This document shows positions 22,280 to 34,904 of a DNA stretch of 64,000 nucleotides, one piece after another. The DNA is from Stomorhina lunata (taxonomy: Eukaryota; Arthropoda; Insecta; Diptera; Rhiniidae), in assembly GCA_933228675.1 (NCBI GenBank), contig OW121741.1, forward strand, positions 15,316,123 through 15,380,122, given 5' to 3'. The notes beneath the pieces were generated by a model. It saw nothing but the letters and a program-made list of their open reading frames with translations. It was not told the DNA's origin and made no database searches. A program made the position numbers and the translations under genes. The first letter of the stretch is position 1, and every line of letters begins with the position of its first letter.

Positions 22280-23250
22280 TTATTATTCATTCCACTCAGA
22301 GACAAGTAAGTTACTGTATGGAAGTGGATAACATAATTCCGCTCTTAATATACGCCGGCCTATTCAGATCTAAAGAAGCAGCTTAAGGTTATCTCATATA
22401 GTTGAATCATGTGACAGGTAGTCTTTATTTCTTATGCTGGTTAAGATTTTCATATGATGTACTTGGATCATGGAGCTTCTTCTTTTTCTTATGTTATCCT
22501 TGACTTCCAGTGGATTATAGGGCCTCAACCATCCTTTTATATCGGAATCTATTGCGAGATGTTAGTCATACGTCATTCCATGAATAGCTTGCTACTTCAA
22601 CTCCGCATCAATTGACCTTCTTCACGTTCTAGCAGGTCCACCAATACGACGGCCTCTTTCCTGTGGATTTCAGCTAAGCGCTTGTCGAGCAATGTTGGTA
22701 TTTGGCATTCGAATCGAATGCCAAATGCCATTTCCATTGACATACCTCTACAGAAGCAGGAATTTGGTTTATCGCGTTAATTAGATCCTCATTTCTTATG
22801 CGATTCGGGCATTTAGGATTTACCGTAAGCAATTGTTTGCAAAGGTTTGCAGGCGCTTATCGATGGCATTTGTGCGTGTCCTACGTTTTCCATAATATAG
22901 GATGGGCTTGACATTCGAGTTGTATATTCCTTTATCGAGCAATGTTGGTATTTGGCTTGTCTTCGGAGTTGATCTAACGGATAAAATGCTTATGCAACTG
23001 TTTTTAATAGCTATTCTAAAAATGCAACTTGAATTGCAGTGTCAGAGTTGGGTATATTCTTGGTAGCGGCTGGAAGGTCGCTCTTGCTTCATTATCCGTT
23101 GGTTCATTTCGAATGGTCTAGAACTCAATTCCCCATCCTGTTAATCTTCTTTTAATACTACCTTGTTATTAATGGGGTTCGAATATCATTTTTCTTTCCC
23201 CTTTTTCGGTATCTGATTTCCGGAGTCCTTCCCAAAATATTATAATCATT
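22280..23250. other. Unclassified, probably transposon-derived region
   Basis: This 1 kb is less AT-rich than its surroundings and has many stops in all frames. Two identical 22-bp words (22,685-22,706 and 22,935-22,956) sit 250 bp apart, and the first runs into a perfect 12-bp inverted repeat (22,700-22,725). A word starting GTTATCCTTGAC at 22,493 recurs at 58,590. Dispersed words and internal repetition suggest an old mobile element, but no family was recognised. From 23,250 to about 23,570 the sequence is AT-rich with no recognised feature. Confidence 0.4.
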
Positions 23251-23737
23251 GCTTGAAGACGTTTGTTAAAATATTTTGACAAACTTCTTTAAAGTTTTTC
23301 AACTTATCAAAAACTTTTCAAAATTTTAGAAATTCAGACACATTTTTTCCGAAAATTTACAAAATTTCTCGTAAACTTTTCTTATAAAAACCTGAATATT
23401 CCAAAAAAACTCGAAATAACTCCAGAAAAGTAGAGAAGCTTAAAAAAATAAAGCCAAGACAACTAAAAATATATGCTTTCATAAAATATTGCTGGGCTTT
23501 CCAATTACCTCCTTTTAGTATCCCAAGGGATATTTAAAAAGGCCACCAAAATTTTCTTTTCAAAGTCTTTGAAACTCTTTAAAAACGTCTCGCCAAGATG
23601 ATGAGTCACAAACAGAACATGACAAAAAAACGCCTCGGCCAGATGATGAGCCACAAACAAGTAAAACCAGATGTTCCTATGATTCACAAGATGTTAAGTC
23701 GGGAAAGCCGAAATCGATATTGGAGGAACATGGTATC

Positions 23738-24861
23738 ATGATGGGCAAGGTTATTGGTTCAGGTAATTATGCCAAGGTAAAAATTGGCTACTCGGAAGAG
23801 TATGGTAAGAGGGTGGCCATTAAAATAATATCAAAAGTAAAAGCTCCAGCGGAATATACCCAGAAATTTTTGCCCCGAGAAATAGAAGCAGTTAAAGGTT
23901 TGCATCATGATAATTTGATAACTTTTTATCAAAGCATTGAAACAAGTCATAGGTGAGTTAAGGAACCGAAACTGAAGTAGACGTGCACTATAACTTTTGC
24001 TTTTAGGGTCTATCTAATAATGCAGCTGGCTGAAAATGGTACACTTTTGGATTATATTAGGGATAAGAAATTTCTGGACGAGACGCATTCTCGAAAATTA
24101 TTTCAACAATTGATCAGTGCTGTGGAATATATCCATTCAAAGGGTGTGGTTCATAGGTAAGATACTCTTAATGATAGTCTTTATTGCCATATTTATACTC
24201 AATACATTTTTCTCTTTTAGGGATATCAAATGTGAAAATCTTTTGTTAGATGAAAACTTCGTTCTCAAATTAATAGATTTTGGTTTTGCTCGCAAAGATA
24301 CTCGGACCAGTGATCAACGGGTGATTTTATCTAAAACATTTTGCGGCAGTTATGCCTATGCTAGCCCGGAAATTCTGAAAGGTACGGTGACTAAATGTAT
24401 AGAACAGTCAGCTCCAAAATGGCGACCGTGGTCATTTTTATGCTTATAATATCTCAATTCTCTAACGACATTAAAACATGTCAAAGTCAGAAGCCATTTC
24501 GGCGGCATTTAGCGGCCGATCTTAGATATTGTACTCTCATGTTCGGAGCAAGACTGTTCTAGTAATATAGCACACTTTCAAATTAAGATTTCTTGCTTTA
24601 ATTAAAGGTGTTGCTTACGATCCATTTATGTCGGACATCTGGGCCTGTGGTGTAGTCTGCTATTGTATGGTCTTCGGGCGTTTACCCTACGATGGCTCTA
24701 ATGTTCAAGTTCTTTTGAAACGCATTAACTCTTCATTGGTATTTCCGAAGACTCCCTCAGCCTCAACTGAATGCAAACAATTAATTTTGCATATATTGGC
24801 ACCCTTGAAAATGCGCTTGACTATACCTCAAATTAAGGAGGAAGCTTGGATGAAAGAATAA
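23738..24861 (+). CDS. Testis-specific serine kinase (TSSK) family protein kinase
   Basis: Exons 23738-23952, 24007-24156, 24221-24381 and 24608-24861 join in phase to give 259 residues, close to compact TSSKs. All kinase landmarks are present: glycine loop [12 protein letters not shown] (K29), FLPRE, HRDIKCEN with HR|D split by intron 2, DFG (141-143), [12 protein letters not shown] (the TSSK form of APE), and [10 protein letters not shown]. TSSKs act late in spermatogenesis, on flagellum and chromatin remodelling. The chosen ATG is the first in frame. However, the conserved lead-in ([15 protein letters not shown]) and an in-frame 15-codon duplication (DDE-QT motifs) extend upstream to 23,573, where a TGA (23,570-23,572) stops the frame. 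The true N-terminus may therefore use an upstream exon or another start. I recall fly CG9222 as a likely homologue, unverified. Confidence 0.88.
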
Positions 24862-24936
24862 TATTTGAAATCTATTAAAAAGGAGAAGTAGAACTTTTTG
24901 GAATGAAGGTAATACAAAATTCAATAGTCCCTAAAA

Positions 24937-25024
24937 ATTTCTAGTTCAGTTTAAGAAATATTACTTTTATAACCTCAATAATTTCTAGTTCAGTTTAAGA
25001 AATATTACTTTTATAACCTCAATA
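24937..25024 (+). repeat. 44-bp direct duplication in kinase 3' UTR, containing the 11-bp satellite seed
   Basis: Two identical adjacent 44-bp copies (24,937-24,980 and 24,981-25,024). Each contains CTAGTTCAGTTT, which includes one unit of the 11-bp satellite that starts about 500 bp downstream. An AATAAA at 25,033-25,038 may end the kinase mRNA. The interval 25,040-25,538 is unique AT-rich DNA with nothing recognised. Confidence 0.85.
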
Positions 25025-25538
25025 CAACTGTAATAAATACTTATACTTAGTCTTAAACTCATAACTAATGGATTTTTATACTTATTTATTTTTGGAACTC
25101 CTACTACCTTTCCATCCTTCCTTTAGGCAAATAAATTCAATTAAAAATTTTCTTTTTTTTTTTTTTGATAAAACATTTTCCCCTAACCAGAATTCGTGTT
25201 ATAATACCAAATAAAAAGCGGAAAAACAAACTAAATAAAAAACCCTGGAAAACTCCAAAGTAAAACTGAAATTTCCAGCTCAAAAAATTAAATTTACATT
25301 AAACCGAAGAAAAAAAAACTGGCTACTTTATAAAACTGTAATGTAAAACCTTTGTACAGGATGTGGTTGGTCGTATGCAGTCGTGTTTAAAAAACTGCCC
25401 TGATTCAGCCTGAGGGTTAAATACATTACTTTAGTTTGCTACTTCTTTTTCTGCTTGATGGGTTTTCTTATGGATTGCGAAAAAATTAAAAATGATGAGA
25501 CGAACTAGACACAGTTGTTCCCCTAAACCCTATTTCCT

Positions 25539-27709
25539 TCTAGTTCAGTTCTAGTTCAGTTCTAGTTCAGTTCTAGTTCAGTTCTAGTTCAGTTCTAGTT
25601 CAGTTCTAGTTCAGTTCTAGTTCAGTTCTAGTTCAGTTCTAGTTCAGTTCTAGTTCAGTTCTAGTTCAGTTCTAGTTCAGTTCTAGTTCAGTTCTAGTTC
25701 AGTTCTAGTTCAGTTCTAGTTCAGTTCTAGTTCAGTTCTAGTTCAGTTCTAGTTCAGTTCTAGTTCAGTTCTAGTTCAGTTCTAGTTCAGTTCTAGTTCA
25801 GTTCTAGTTCAGTTCTAGTTCAGTTCTAGTTCAGTTCTAGTTCAGTTCTAGTTCAGTTCTAGTTCAGTTCTAGTTCAGTTCTAGTTCAGTTCTAGTTCAG
25901 TTCTAGTTCAGTTCTAGTTCAGTTCTAGTTCAGTTCTAGTTCAGTTCTAGTTCAGTTCTAGTTCAGTTCTAGTTCAGTTCTAGTTCAGTTCTAGTTCAGT
26001 TCTAGTTCAGTTCTAGTTCAGTTCTAGTTCAGTTCTAGTTCAGTTCTAGTTCAGTTCTAGTTCAGTTCTAGTTCAGTTCTAGTTCAGTTCTAGTTCAGTT
26101 CTAGTTCAGTTCTAGTTCAGTTCTAGTTCAGTTCTAGTTCAGTTCTAGTTCAGTTCTAGTTCAGTTCTAGTTCAGTTCTAGTTCAGTTCTAGTTCAGTTC
26201 TAGTTCAGTTCTAGTTCAGTTCTAGTTCAGTTCTAGTTCAGTTCTAGTTCAGTTCTAGTTCAGTTCTAGTTCAGTTCTAGTTCAGTTCTAGTTCAGTTCT
26301 AGTTCAGTTCTAGTTCAGTTCTAGTTCAGTTCTAGTTCAGTTCTAGTTCAGTTCTAGTTCAGTTCTAGTTCAGTTCTAGTTCAGTTCTAGTTCAGTTCTA
26401 GTTCAGTTCTAGTTCAGTTCTAGTTCAGTTCTAGTTCAGTTCTAGTTCAGTTCTAGTTCAGTTCTAGTTCAGTTCTAGTTCAGTTCTAGTTCAGTTCTAG
26501 TTCAGTTCTAGTTCAGTTCTAGTTCAGTTCTAGTTCAGTTCTAGTTCAGTTCTAGTTCAGTTCTAGTTCAGTTCTAGTTCAGTTCTAGTTCAGTTCTAGT
26601 TCAGTTCTAGTTCAGTTCTAGTTCAGTTCTAGTTCAGTTCTAGTTCAGTTCTAGTTCAGTTCTAGTTCAGTTCTAGTTCAGTTCTAGTTCAGTTCTAGTT
26701 CAGTTCTAGTTCAGTTCTAGTTCAGTTCTAGTTCAGTTCTAGTTCAGTTCTAGTTCAGTTCTAGTTCAGTTCTAGTTCAGTTCTAGTTCAGTTCTAGTTC
26801 AGTTCTAGTTCAGTTCTAGTTCAGTTCTAGTTCAGTTCTAGTTCAGTTCTAGTTCAGTTCTAGTTCAGTTCTAGTTCAGTTCTAGTTCAGTTCTAGTTCA
26901 GTTCTAGTTCAGTTCTAGTTCAGTTCTAGTTCAGTTCTAGTTCAGTTCTAGTTCAGTTCTAGTTCAGTTCTAGTTCAGTTCTAGTTCAGTTCTAGTTCAG
27001 TTCTAGTTCAGTTCTAGTTCAGTTCTAGTTCAGTTCTAGTTCAGTTCTAGTTCAGTTCTAGTTCAGTTCTAGTTCAGTTCTAGTTCAGTTCTAGTTCAGT
27101 TCTAGTTCAGTTCTAGTTCAGTTCTAGTTCAGTTCTAGTTCAGTTCTAGTTCAGTTCTAGTTCAGTTCTAGTTCAGTTCTAGTTCAGTTCTAGTTCAGTT
27201 CTAGTTCAGTTCTAGTTCAGTTCTAGTTCAGTTCTAGTTCAGTTCTAGTTCAGTTCTAGTTCAGTTCTAGTTCAGTTCTAGTTCAGTTCTAGTTCAGTTC
27301 TAGTTCAGTTCTAGTTCAGTTCTAGTTCAGTTCTAGTTCAGTTCTAGTTCAGTTCTAGTTCAGTTCTAGTTCAGTTCTAGTTCAGTTCTAGTTCAGTTCT
27401 AGTTCAGTTCTAGTTCAGTTCTAGTTCAGTTCTAGTTCAGTTCTAGTTCAGTTCTAGTTCAGTTCTAGTTCAGTTCTAGTTCAGTTCTAGTTCAGTTCTA
27501 GTTCAGTTCTAGTTCAGTTCTAGTTCAGTTCTAGTTCAGTTCTAGTTCAGTTCTAGTTCAGTTCTAGTTCAGTTCTAGTTCAGTTCTAGTTCAGTTCTAG
27601 TTCAGTTCTAGTTCAGTTCTAGTTCAGTTCTAGTTCAGTTCTAGTTCAGTTCTAGTTCAGTTCTAGTTCAGTTCTAGTTCAGTTCTAGTTTAGTTCTAGT
27701 TCAGTTCTA
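25539..27709. repeat. 11-bp satellite (AGTTCAGTTCT)n, second array
   Basis: About 197 copies, almost without variants, in the same orientation and with the same unit as the tctn intron array about 6 kb away. The left edge is abrupt after CCTATTTCCTT. The right edge degenerates within about 20 bp (TTTAG, TGTAGGG). It is the most uniform array in the window. Confidence 0.98.
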
Positions 27710-29340
27710 GTGTAGGGTATCATATGTTCAATCTTGACCGCCTTTAATAGTTTATGACTTGTTATTATTTGTATATGTCGGTGTTGAAATTCCGAATTTT
27801 AAACGCATTATTTATTATGATTTTCTTACCATTTTTAATATTTTATATTCATATCTAAATGCAGCAAAACAAAAATGTTTGAAGTAAGAGTTTTCAACAA
27901 AACTCAAACTTAAGCAAAATATTTAAATATTAACTTTGAAACATAAAAATTCTTGGTTGATGTTATGGACAGCAACAAATTCATTGTTTATCAGGTGAAT
28001 GATGAAATTTGTAGCCGTTTTGCAAATAACCTCAAGTTAGTGTAACAAATATTAGGACGAAGGTAAAAAATTTGGAAAACAGAAAAAAAACTGTCCAAGT
28101 TAAGTAAGTAAGACATGACTTGAGCAGAAGTTTGATTGAAAAATAATCTCGAGAAAAATAATTAAATATTTAAGAGAAGGAAAAAAGTTTGAATTGTTGA
28201 GCAAGGAAAAACAAATACTTTGAGTTCTTGCAGGGAAGATGAAAAACTTTAAAGCAAATCTTATGATCTGTATTTAATTTTTTTCTTTCATCTCAATATT
28301 TCAATATTTAAAAATGCTATAAGAATATTTTTTCTTATTGTTGTTCTTTCTTAAAAAAAGGAAAACATTAATTAAATTAAAATCTTACCACTTGTTTGTA
28401 TTTGTATTTAAAATTAACTGTTGTGCTACATTATCCTCTGACATGGTGTTTTCATTATTATGTATTTTTATTTTCCAACTCTTGGCATTTTATTTTAAAT
28501 TTTCTGTAGCCTATTTCCCTGAATAAACATTTTTACTTTAATGTTAATGCGTACAAAAATACACTGAAAGAAATAAAAACGAAACGGAAATGAAAACATT
28601 TTGTATTTATATGTATGTTTATTTCTTCCTACTACATCTCTATTTACTCGGTTTTACATTTAAATTTCATTACAGTTATTTCTCTCAGTGCCTGTAAACC
28701 TCTCCTCTTTTCAATATCTTCTCTAGTGTTTGTGTTAGTTATTAATGAAAGTTACCATACTTCTGTAATGTTAACAAACAAAAAAGGGGAAATGTTTATT
28801 GGTTTTGTTGTGGAAGGTAATGCAGTGGTAAACATTTAATACTTGAACAAGTTAAAATCTTCCGCTGCTGTCTTTCTCTCGTCCAACATTAATTTACACA
28901 TGGACAATCTTATTTGTTAACTTGCATACATGTCAATATGTTTGTCAATATGTTATGAGAAATTTCCAACATCAATATTAACAATGGCGTTAGGTTTTAA
29001 ATTAAGATTGTTAATTATAACATAATCAAACGGAAGGTAAAATAAATTTTTATCAAAATTTAAATGGGTGATTTCTAAAAAATACCTTAATCACCAGATA
29101 TCGGAGGAACTTTTCCTTTCTCTGGTCCTCGATACATTGAATTTGAAAGTCTTGTACTTACATAAAAACATGTCGCCTTCTTACTACATCTGAGGGTATA
29201 CAAGTTTAAAGCATTGTCTTTCGTTAACCACTACTTTTTCCCACCTTTCCGAAAGCATATGGATCCCGAGCTCAAAGGAACTGCTTCAAATTTGAGGTAA
29301 ATAATAAATCAAGCCAATTTCTGATGAAAAAAAGAAAATG
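27710..29340. other. Non-coding AT-rich interval
   Basis: 1.6 kb of unique sequence between two arrays. Only short chance frames are present, none with recognisable protein features. No array, element or RNA gene was recognised. Confidence 0.6.
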
Positions 29341-31165
29341 TTTTCTACTTAATTTTTTTAAAATAATTTTATCAAAAATTTTTGCATAGAAAATTTTTTT
29401 GTCAAAAATGTTTCCATAGAAATTTTTTTTATCAAAAATTTTTCCATAGAAAATTTTTTTATCAAAAATTTTTCCATAGAAAATTTTTTTATCAAAAATA
29501 TTTCTGTGAAAAATTTTTCTACAGAAAATTTTTTTATGAAAAATTTTTCTATAGAAAATTTTTTTTATCAAAATTTTTTCTATAGAAAATTTTTTTATCA
29601 AAAATTTTTCTATAAAAAATATTTTTATTAAAAATTTTTCCATAGAAAATTTTTTATCAAAACTTTTTTATCAAAAATGTTTCTTTAAAAAATTTTTCTA
29701 CAGAAAACTTTTTTATCGAAAATTTTTCTATAGAAATTTTTTTTTGTTTTTTTTGAGAACATTTTTTTATCAACAATTTTTCTATACAAAATTTTTTTCA
29801 TCAAAATTTTTCTAAATAAAATTTTTTTAACCAAAAACTTTTCTATAGACATTTTTTCATCGAAATTTTTTCTCTAGAAAATTTTTATATCAAACATTTT
29901 TCTATTTGTATCAAAAATTTTTCTACTAAAATTTTTTTTATCAAAAAACTTTTTTGTCGAAAATTTTTTTGTCAAAATATTTCTTTATCGAAAATTTTTT
30001 TACCAAAAAATTTTTTTTTAGAGAATTTTTTTATCAAAAATTTTTCTATATATAATTTATTATCAAAAATTTTAATAAAAATATTTTTGATTAAAAATTT
30101 TTTATCAAAAATTTTGTGTCAAAAATTTTTCTATGGAAAATTTTGTGTCAAAAATTTTTCTATGGAAAATTTTATGTACTAAAAATTTTTCTATTGAAAA
30201 TTTTTTTAACAAATATTTTTCATTAGAATTTTTTTTTATCAAAAATTTTTCATTAGAAAATTTTTTTATTAAAAATTTTTCTATAGAAAATTTTTTTATC
30301 AAAATTTTTCTGTAGAAATCTTTTTTTATCAAAAATTTTTCTATAGAAAATTCTTTTATAGAAAATTTTTTTATCAAAAATATTTTTATAGAAAATTTTT
30401 TTATCAAAAATTTTTCAAAAGAAAATATTTATATCAAAAAATTTTCTAAAGAAAGTTTTTTTCTAGAAAAATGTTTTTATGAAAAATTTTTCTATAGAAA
30501 CTATTTTTAACAAAAATTTTTCTCTAGAAAATTTTTTTATCAAAAATTTTTCTATAGACATTTTTTTAATAAAATTTTTCAATAGAAAATTTCTTTTATC
30601 AAAAATTTGTTATAGAAAAATTTTTATCAAAAAAAAATTTTTCTGTAAAAAAAAAATTTTCTATAGAAATTTTTTTTTTTATAGAAAATTTTTTCTGTAT
30701 AAAATTTTTTTTTAATAAATAATTTTCTATGAAAAAAAATTTTTTTCAATAGAAAAATTTTGAAACAAAAATAGGTAAAAATGCGATACAGAAAATTTTC
30801 TATCAAAAATTTTTCTATAGAAAATTTGTTTATCAAAAATTTTTCTACAGGTTTTTGGTTTTATCAAAAAACTATTTATTATAATAATAAATTGAGGCCC
30901 TATGCTCCACTTGTAGTCAAGGATAACATAATAATAATAAATAATTGTAATAAATTGGAATCTTAGTGCAATACACTACAGTAAAACTTTTTAATTAAAT
31001 GGTGGCCGTCTCAACATTTTTAAAAAAACCTGTTTTAGAAAATAGTTTTATCAAAAAATTTTCTATAGAAAAATTTTCTACAGAATTTTTATATCAAAAT
31101 GTTTTTTACAGAAAAATGTTTCTATAGAAAAATATTTTTTAAAAAGTTTTACTGTAGTGTATTGC
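29340..31165. repeat. ~30-bp minisatellite (ATCAAAAATTTTTCTATAGAAA type)
   Basis: About 55 degenerate copies of a 30-bp unit carrying TTTTTCTATAGAAAATTTTT and an ATCAAAA linker. Decay increases to the right, and a unique insertion at about 30,860-31,000 interrupts it. Its 30-bp period gives lysine/phenylalanine/isoleucine-rich frames on both strands, which are artefacts of the repeat. Confidence 0.9.
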
Positions 31166-32764
31166 ACTTAGATCCCAATATAAAAAACTCCCTTTAAAAA
31201 ATATTATTTCGGAATTTACTGTTTTTTTTTAATTTTGTGTCGAAAATATAATAAAATAAAATTTTATATAAAATTTTTTTATTAAAAAATTCCAATTGAA
31301 TGTTTTTAATCCTCATTTTCATGAGTTTCATTAATGATAGTGATATTTGCGAAAATTGCAAAAAGTTTTCGGCTTCTGGTGGTATAGACTACTTATGCCT
31401 GCTTATATATATATCTCGCTCTAAGACTATAAGCCATAACTTAAACTTATATTTATAAAATTTATTTAAAAATATTGAAATTACTTGGATTTGATAAAAT
31501 TTAGTTCGTCTCACTTTCCTATTCAGCTACAACCAGACACTTTATGTTTATTTTCAATCTTTATTCAAATTACATATTTCTTTTCAAAGTGAATGTGTCA
31601 CATAATTTAAGACAACATTCAACAACGCCCTTTCATAAACATTCAATATTCCGAATATCAATCTATAAATAGACAAATTTCTCTGAGGGCGTTACATGTA
31701 AATATGCTAAAGGTAAAGTAAAATTATGTATTTTCCGTAACGCCTTCCAAAAAAAAGCTACATAAATACTTTGTTAATAGCAATTTGCTCATAATTTTCC
31801 AAGTAAACAGGACTATGGAGTATTTGAATTTTCATATATTATGTTGTAAAGCCCAGTGACAGGTAAGAGAATTAGGAAAATTAATGAGAGAAAAAAAAAC
31901 GGAGAAAATTGTTGTCATTGTCAACATTTGTTTGACAAGTCAAGTGTATATACATAAAATATAGAATAACATAAACATTAATGCAACTTCGTATGCAAAC
32001 CGGATATGAAAAGGGTGTCTTTATAAAAGGCTAAGTAAAACAGGTTAAGAATTTTCTAACTTACCAAAAGTACTTTTACACTATAGCCTAACAATAGCAT
32101 AATTTCTAACATTTTCAATAATTATTAACCTAAAAGTAGGGACTCTTGAAAAAACACCCTTTTTCTAAATAAAATTTAACTATTTTAATGTTTTGCCATT
32201 AAAGCAATTGTATATTGCAGCTACAACTTGTATTAGATTTTTCATAATAGTTATAACAATTTCCACCTCAATAATATACTTACAATTTACCCAATCGTCA
32301 ACCTCATATAGCCCCCTTCTACCACTTAACCCCCTTTTAGCAACCATTAAATGCTGCTCACTTCTCTACTAATGACCAATTGAATAAACAAAAACCATTT
32401 TTGACCTGTCTACAGACAGTTACTCCTAGGCTGGTGTTGGTTAGTGTTTATGACATAATTTGGAGTGTTGAGTTGCAGTCATCAGTTGCTGCTGTTGCTG
32501 CCACTAGAAAATTGCTTTAAATATGCAATTTAATGTTTGTATTGTTATCGGTCGTTAATGCACTTTTATGCTACATTTACTTACAAATTTATAACAAAAT
32601 TGGCTAATTTGTTGTAAAAAGCTTCTAATGCCAACAGTTATTGCTAGGGATTATACGAAAAGTAATGGAAGAAACGTTGACATCAGTTATAAAATATTTG
32701 TATAACATTTTTCAAAGTATACAGGTGAGATAGGTATGGTTTTCAAAAATCAATGGATAAGTGT
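31166..32764. other. Non-coding interval
   Basis: Unique DNA. The portion 32,280-32,560 is less AT-rich (C-rich runs, then CAGTTGCTGCTGTTGCTGCC) and could be regulatory. No gene was recognised. Confidence 0.5.
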
Positions 32765-33400
32765 GGTCATAGTCTGGTCATAGTCTAGTCATAGTCTAGT
32801 CATAGTCTAGTCATAGTCTAGTCATAGTCTAGTCATAGTCTAGTCATAGTCTAGTCATAGTCTAGTCATAGTCTAGTCATAGTCTAGTCATAGTCTAGTC
32901 ATAGTCTAGTCATAGTCTAGTCATAGTCTAGTCATAGTCTAGTCATAGTCTAGTCATAGTCTAGTCATAGTCTAGTCATAGTCTAGTCATAGTCTAGTCA
33001 TAGTCTAGTCATAGTCTAGTCATAGTCTAGTCATAGTCTAGTCATAGTCTAGTCATAGTCTAGTCATAGTCTAGTCATAGTCTAGTCATAGTCTAGTCAT
33101 AGTCTAGTCATAGTCTAGTCATAGTCTAGTCATAGTCTAGTCATAGTCTAGTCATAGTCTAGTCATAGTCTAGTCATAGTCTAGTCATAGTCTAGTCATA
33201 GTCTAGTCATAGTCTAGTCATAGTCTAGTCATAGTCTAGTCATAGTCTAGTCATAGTCTAGTCATAGTCTAGTCATAGTCTAGTCATAGTCTAGTCATAG
33301 TCTAGTCATAGTCTAGTCATAGTCTAGTCATAGTCTAGTCATAGTCTAGTCATAGTCTAGCCATAGTCTAATCACGGTCTAGTCATTGTCTAGTATTTCT
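32765..33400. repeat. 11-bp satellite (CATAGTCTAGT)n
   Basis: About 57 copies of CATAGTCTAGT, nearly perfect from about 32,790 to 33,360 with degenerate ends. The unit is a 5+6 duplication (AGTCT/AGTCAT). Scattered single units (GTCATAG, GTCATGGTCTAGCCATAG) continue at 33,540-33,585. Confidence 0.97.
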
Positions 33401-34904
33401 TGGCTGAAACCTGTAATACTTAACCAGAATTTGATATAAACTAAATGGGAATTATATAACATGCATGTATTAGGAGTATTTAAAGAATATTCTTTATTTT
33501 TGTATAATTTATGATTGTAGCTCTAGTTTTGATTAGCATCAGTCATAGCTATAGCCATAATTCTGGTCATGGTCTAGCCATAGTTTTGTTTTAATCTAAA
33601 TTATCTTAGACTCTGTATATGTTTTTCTTTAAGTTCGAAAGAATCACTTTAATCCAAACTGTAGCACTTCTTGAGCAATATTTTGAAATATCTTTTCTTC
33701 GCTTTCCCATCTTTATAATTTTTGATATATTTTAATCAAATAACCATAAATTGTAAATATAATTTCCTTTATTAAAACGAATTTTAATCTGCTACTTAAC
33801 ATTCTCTCATGAGACAGATTAAAGCATTTTCCTTTACTTTTTCGAGGGGAAATAAATATTCATGCCCAGTTTTTTCAGCTGAACACATTTTCATATGAAC
33901 TTTACCAATACTCAAGCATTTTTGTTTTAATTTTTTCGAATTCATGAATTTTTTTTCTGCTATTTGAAGCATGATGCAATTTATGAAATTGCAACGTTTA
34001 ATATGCATTCAGAGCCTGCGAGTCCTATACTCCTGCCAAGCAAATGCAGTTGCAAAAATCGACTTCATTATTTATTTAATGAAATATTTTGTTTGGTTGC
34101 TTTTTTTTCCATATTTCTCATACATACATTTGTTTGGTGGTCAGTAGGATTAACGCATGAATGTACACGCGTATTGTCCAGGATCATGAATTTTTCGTTA
34201 TGTAAAAAACAAACGAAAAAATTTTTTAATGAATCAACACAAACAAGAAGGAGCTTGAGAAAAGGGCAAAAATATGAAAATTATCCAACAACACGTTTCG
34301 TATGAAGGCAAAAACTACTCAAAGCCTTGAAAAAAAACCCAAAAAAAACAAAAGTAGTTTATTAAAATAAAGGAGATGGAAAAGGGCATTAAAATCCTTC
34401 CTTTAGATTTTCGACTAACCAAAATCGAGTTTAAGCAGATGAAATGATTTCCACTCAAAAAAAAAAAAAAAAAACAAATTTAAGCCATTACGTTTTTGTG
34501 TTGTATTTATGTTAAACGAGTTACTGATAAAAATAAAATAAACCGGAAATTATAAAAAAACTGGACAAAAACTCTGGCAGTTTTTTTTCTTACATATTCC
34601 CCCATCCATTTATGCATGTGCCCTTGCTCGGGCGAGCCATGAGTACCCGGCTCAAACCACAGTTGTCCATACATTTTGAAATACTCTCAGATGTCAAAAG
34701 TTAATAAATGATGATTTTTTAAATAGTTTTTTTTTTCGAGGGGGATATTAACAAAACAAAAAGAGCTGAAGATTATAGAGAGTAAATGTTTTTTAAAACC
34801 GGTAATAAATGATAAAATATGGGAAAGGAAGTAAAATTTTTAAATATCGTTAAAGGCGAATGAAAATGCCCTATAAATGTAATACTATGCATTAGTATTA
34901 GTAA
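33401..34904. other. Non-coding interval with a small GC-rich palindrome
   Basis: Unique AT-rich DNA. Two opposing short frames (around 33,800-34,300) have no recognisable features. A GC-rich patch at 34,610-34,670 includes the inverted repeat GCTCG-GG-CGAGC (34,626-34,637). Otherwise nothing was recognised. Confidence 0.5.

Noticed and set aside
23120..23190. tRNA-like GGGGTTCGAATATC T-loop word
   Set aside because: No matching T-stem, acceptor stem or anticodon arm could be drawn around it.
23505..23687. Minus-strand 60-codon frame with repeated AHHLAE / THHLGE words
   Set aside because: Antisense of the duplicated N-terminal extension of the kinase frame.
29272..30836. Several K/F/I-rich frames on both strands
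   Set aside because: Artefacts of the 30-bp CTATAG minisatellite, overlapping on both strands.
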